DNA from: CAZCGA01 sp964498075
Lineage (GTDB): Bacteria > Desulfobacterota > Binatia > HRBIN30
Reading direction: 5' to 3'
DNA: 42,751 bases
NCBI GenBank assembly: GCA_964498075.1
Contig: CAZCGA010000044.1
Coordinates: 1 to 42,751 of the forward strand
The notes below the pieces were generated by a model. That model ran no database searches. It saw nothing but the letters and a program-made list of their open reading frames with translations, and had not been told where the DNA came from. The position numbers and the translations under genes are program-made. The stretch's first letter is position 1. Each line of letters starts with the position of its first letter. Positions 40,839 to 42,751 of this stretch are shown one piece after another.

Positions 40839-42751
40839 ATGAAGCTCACGCCGATGCTCGAGCAGTACCTGCGGGTGAAGAGCGAGCACCCTGACGCACT
40901 GCTGTTCTTCCGGCTCGGCGATTTCTACGAGATGTTCTTCGAGGACGCCGAGCGCGCCGCACCCATCCTCGAGGTGGTGCTGACCACGCGCAGCAAGAAG
41001 GACGAGGTGCCCATCCCGATGTGCGGCGTCCCGTACCACTCGGTGCAACGCTACATCGCCGTGCTGCTGGCCGCCGGCTTGAAGGTCGCCGTCTGCGATC
41101 AGATGGAAGATCCGGCCGCCGCGAAGGGACTGGTTGACCGCGCCGTCGTGCGCGTCATCACCCCGGGCACGGTGACCGAAGAGGAATGCCTCGACCCCAA
41201 GACACCGAACTACCTGATCGCCGTGACCGGCGACGGGCCCGGGCTCTGCCTGGCGGCGGTCGATCTGTCCACCGGTGACCTGCGCATCGTCGCGCTCGCC
41301 GACCAACCGGCGCTCGCCGATGAGCTGGCGTGTCTGGCACCACGAGAAATCTTGCTCCCGGCCGACGCGACGGCACTGATTGCATGCGTCGGCGCTGCCG
41401 TACCCGACACGTTAGTAAACCGGCTGCCGGCCGAGCACTTCGCGCCGGAACCGGCGCGCGATTGGATGCGCAGCCGCGGCGCCGACCCCAGAGAGGCCAT
41501 CGGGCTTTCCGCGGTCGCGGCGCTGCTGTGGTACCTGCAGCAGACGCATCGCGCCGGACTCGATCACCTGCGCTTGCCCGAGGTCCAGGGCAGCGGCGAC
41601 CGCTTGCAGCTCGATCAGGCGACGCGCCGCAATCTCGAGCTGCTGTCGACGATGCGCGGCGAGCGGCGCGGCTCACTGCTGTGGGTGCTCGACCAGACGC
41701 TCACACCCATGGGCGGCCGCTTGCTGCGCGACTGGATACTGACGCCCTTGACCGACCTCGCCGCCATCGGCGAGCGGCTCGACGCCGTCGAGTACCTGCG
41801 CGAACACTACAGCTGGCGCCAAGGGATCGAAGCGGAGCTGCGCGGCATCGGTGATGTGGAGCGGCTCAACGGCCGCCTGGCTGCCGGACGCGTGACGCCG
41901 CGCGACGTCGCGGGACTGGCCGGGATGTTGGAACGCATCGGACGGTTGCACGGCAGCCTCGCCGACGTGGTGGTGGCCGGCCTGCGGCGCGCCGGCGCTG
42001 AGCTCGATGCGATGCCCGACGTCGCCGCGCGGATTGGCGCCATCCTCGCCGACGATCCGCCGCTCAGTGCCCACGGCGGCGGCGTGATCCGCGCGGGCTA
42101 CGACGCCACCGTCGACGAGCTGCGCGGCCTGTCGCAGAGCGGCAAGCAGTTCATCACGCAGCTGGAAACCGCCGAGCGCGCCCGCACCGGCATCACGTCG
42201 CTGAAGGTGCGCTACAATCAGGTGTTCGGCTACTACATCGAGGTCACCAAGCCGAACCTGCACCTGGTGCCGGCCGACTACCGGCGCAAGCAAACGATGG
42301 TCAACGCCGAGCGCTTCATCACCCCGCAGCTCGAAGAGTACGAGGCGAAGATCGTCGGCGCCGAGGAACGCCTGCGGGCGCTGGAGGCCGAGCTGTTCAT
42401 GCAGCTGGTGCAGGCGATCGCCGCCGAGCAGGCGCGCCTCAGCCGCACCGCCGCCGCAGTCGCCCGGCTGGACGTCTCGAGCGCGCTGGCCACGACGGCC
42501 GAGCGCCACCAGTACACACGGCCGCAGCTCAGCCGCGAGCGGCGTCTCTGCATCCGTGACGGCCGTCATCCGGTCGTCGAGGTCATGGCCGGCCGCAACG
42601 GCTTCGTTCCAAACGACTGCGTGCTCGATCCCGACGGTCCACAGATCCTCACCATCACCGGCCCGAACATGGCGGGCAAGTCGACCTATCTGCGGCAGGT
42701 GGCGCTCATCACGTTGATGGCGCAAATGGGCAGCTTCGTACCGGCGGCCTC
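40839..42751 (+). CDS. mutS: DNA mismatch repair protein MutS (partial, right edge)
   Basis: The first 637 residues of MutS. Mismatch-binding domain: FFRLGDFYEMFFEDAE with the Phe-x-Glu wedge (F29, E31). Connector PIPMCGVPYHSVQRYIAVLL and CDQMEDPAAAKGLV. Lever and clamp: LDQATRRNLELLSTMRGERR, VRYNQVFGYYIEVTKPN and LEEYEAKIVGAEERL. The Walker A GPNMAGKSTYLRQVALIT starts at residue 608, and the gene leaves the window shortly after, so Walker B and the HTH are not seen. The start at 40839 gives the normal N-terminus. It works with the endonuclease-type MutL at 19962. Confidence 0.96.
   Translation, partial: MKLTPMLEQYLRVKSEHPDALLFFRLGDFYEMFFEDAERAAPILEVVLTTRSKKDEVPIPMCGVPYHSVQRYIAVLLAAGLKVAVCDQMEDPAAAKGLVDRAVVRVITPGTVTEEECLDPKTPNYLIAVTGDGPGLCLAAVDLSTGDLRIVALADQPALADELACLAPREILLPADATALIACVGAAVPDTLVNRLPAEHFAPEPARDWMRSRGADPREAIGLSAVAALLWYLQQTHRAGLDHLRLPEVQGSGDRLQLDQATRRNLELLSTMRGERRGSLLWVLDQTLTPMGGRLLRDWILTPLTDLAAIGERLDAVEYLREHYSWRQGIEAELRGIGDVERLNGRLAAGRVTPRDVAGLAGMLERIGRLHGSLADVVVAGLRRAGAELDAMPDVAARIGAILADDPPLSAHGGGVIRAGYDATVDELRGLSQSGKQFITQLETAERARTGITSLKVRYNQVFGYYIEVTKPNLHLVPADYRRKQTMVNAERFITPQLEEYEAKIVGAEERLRALEAELFMQLVQAIAAEQARLSRTAAAVARLDVSSALATTAERHQYTRPQLSRERRLCIRDGRHPVVEVMAGRNGFVPNDCVLDPDGPQILTITGPNMAGKSTYLRQVALITLMAQMGSFVPAA

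Overview
The window is GC-rich throughout and its gene content looks like an uncultured, Gram-negative, deltaproteobacteria-like bacterium. Evidence includes a standalone heptose-phosphate cytidylyltransferase (LPS core), the order cmk-rpsA-ihfB, many acyl-CoA ligases with a CaiB/BaiF CoA-transferase, an SCP2 protein, and a multiheme cytochrome ending in a dockerin-like EF-hand tail. This mix recalls Candidatus Binatia/Binatota metagenome bins, but that is inference. A run of ten Ns at 16413-16422 shows that the sequence is a scaffold. Both ends cut genes: a zinc-ribbon cyclase-like gene on the left and mutS on the right.

Layout. 1-1240: partial zinc-ribbon protein, a scar of an acyl-CoA synthetase, and a nucleotidyltransferase/small-partner pair. 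1465-7879: a CoA-metabolism cluster on the + strand (acyl-CoA synthetase, leaderless type 1 binding protein, ClpP-like protease, second acyl-CoA ligase, CaiB-type CoA-transferase). 7893-14306: a PA14-tailed GT39 glycosyltransferase, a third acyl-CoA ligase and a nine-haem cytochrome. 14460-15899: rpmB, an SCP2 protein and the heptose cytidylyltransferase. 15900-18560: a graveyard of toxin/antitoxin-like and restriction fragments with two separate DUF2283 modules and one interrupted gene.

18577-35181 is a dense + strand housekeeping run: pgi-mutL-miaA; then the aromatic amino acid set pheA-hisC-tyrA-aroA running straight into cmk-rpsA-ihfB and a HIT protein; then a ChlI-like AAA+/VWA pair with its own good promoter, followed by cmoA and an ICMT-like membrane methyltransferase. 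Most junctions overlap by 4 bp or are under 20 bp apart, which suggests translational coupling.

35208-39467 on the minus strand is an eroded type III-like restriction-modification locus (mod, OLD-family ATPase, res). The ATPase is intact. Both mod and res keep recognisable N- and C-terminal ends but have lost their catalytic middles, and mod also carries an in-frame nested palindromic element. A divergent MFS transporter and mutS close the window.

No tRNA, rRNA, CRISPR array, transposase or convincing rho-independent terminator was seen. The most unusual material is the gutted restriction locus with its surviving ATPase, the 15.9-18.6 kb fragment island, and the cytochrome-dockerin fusion.
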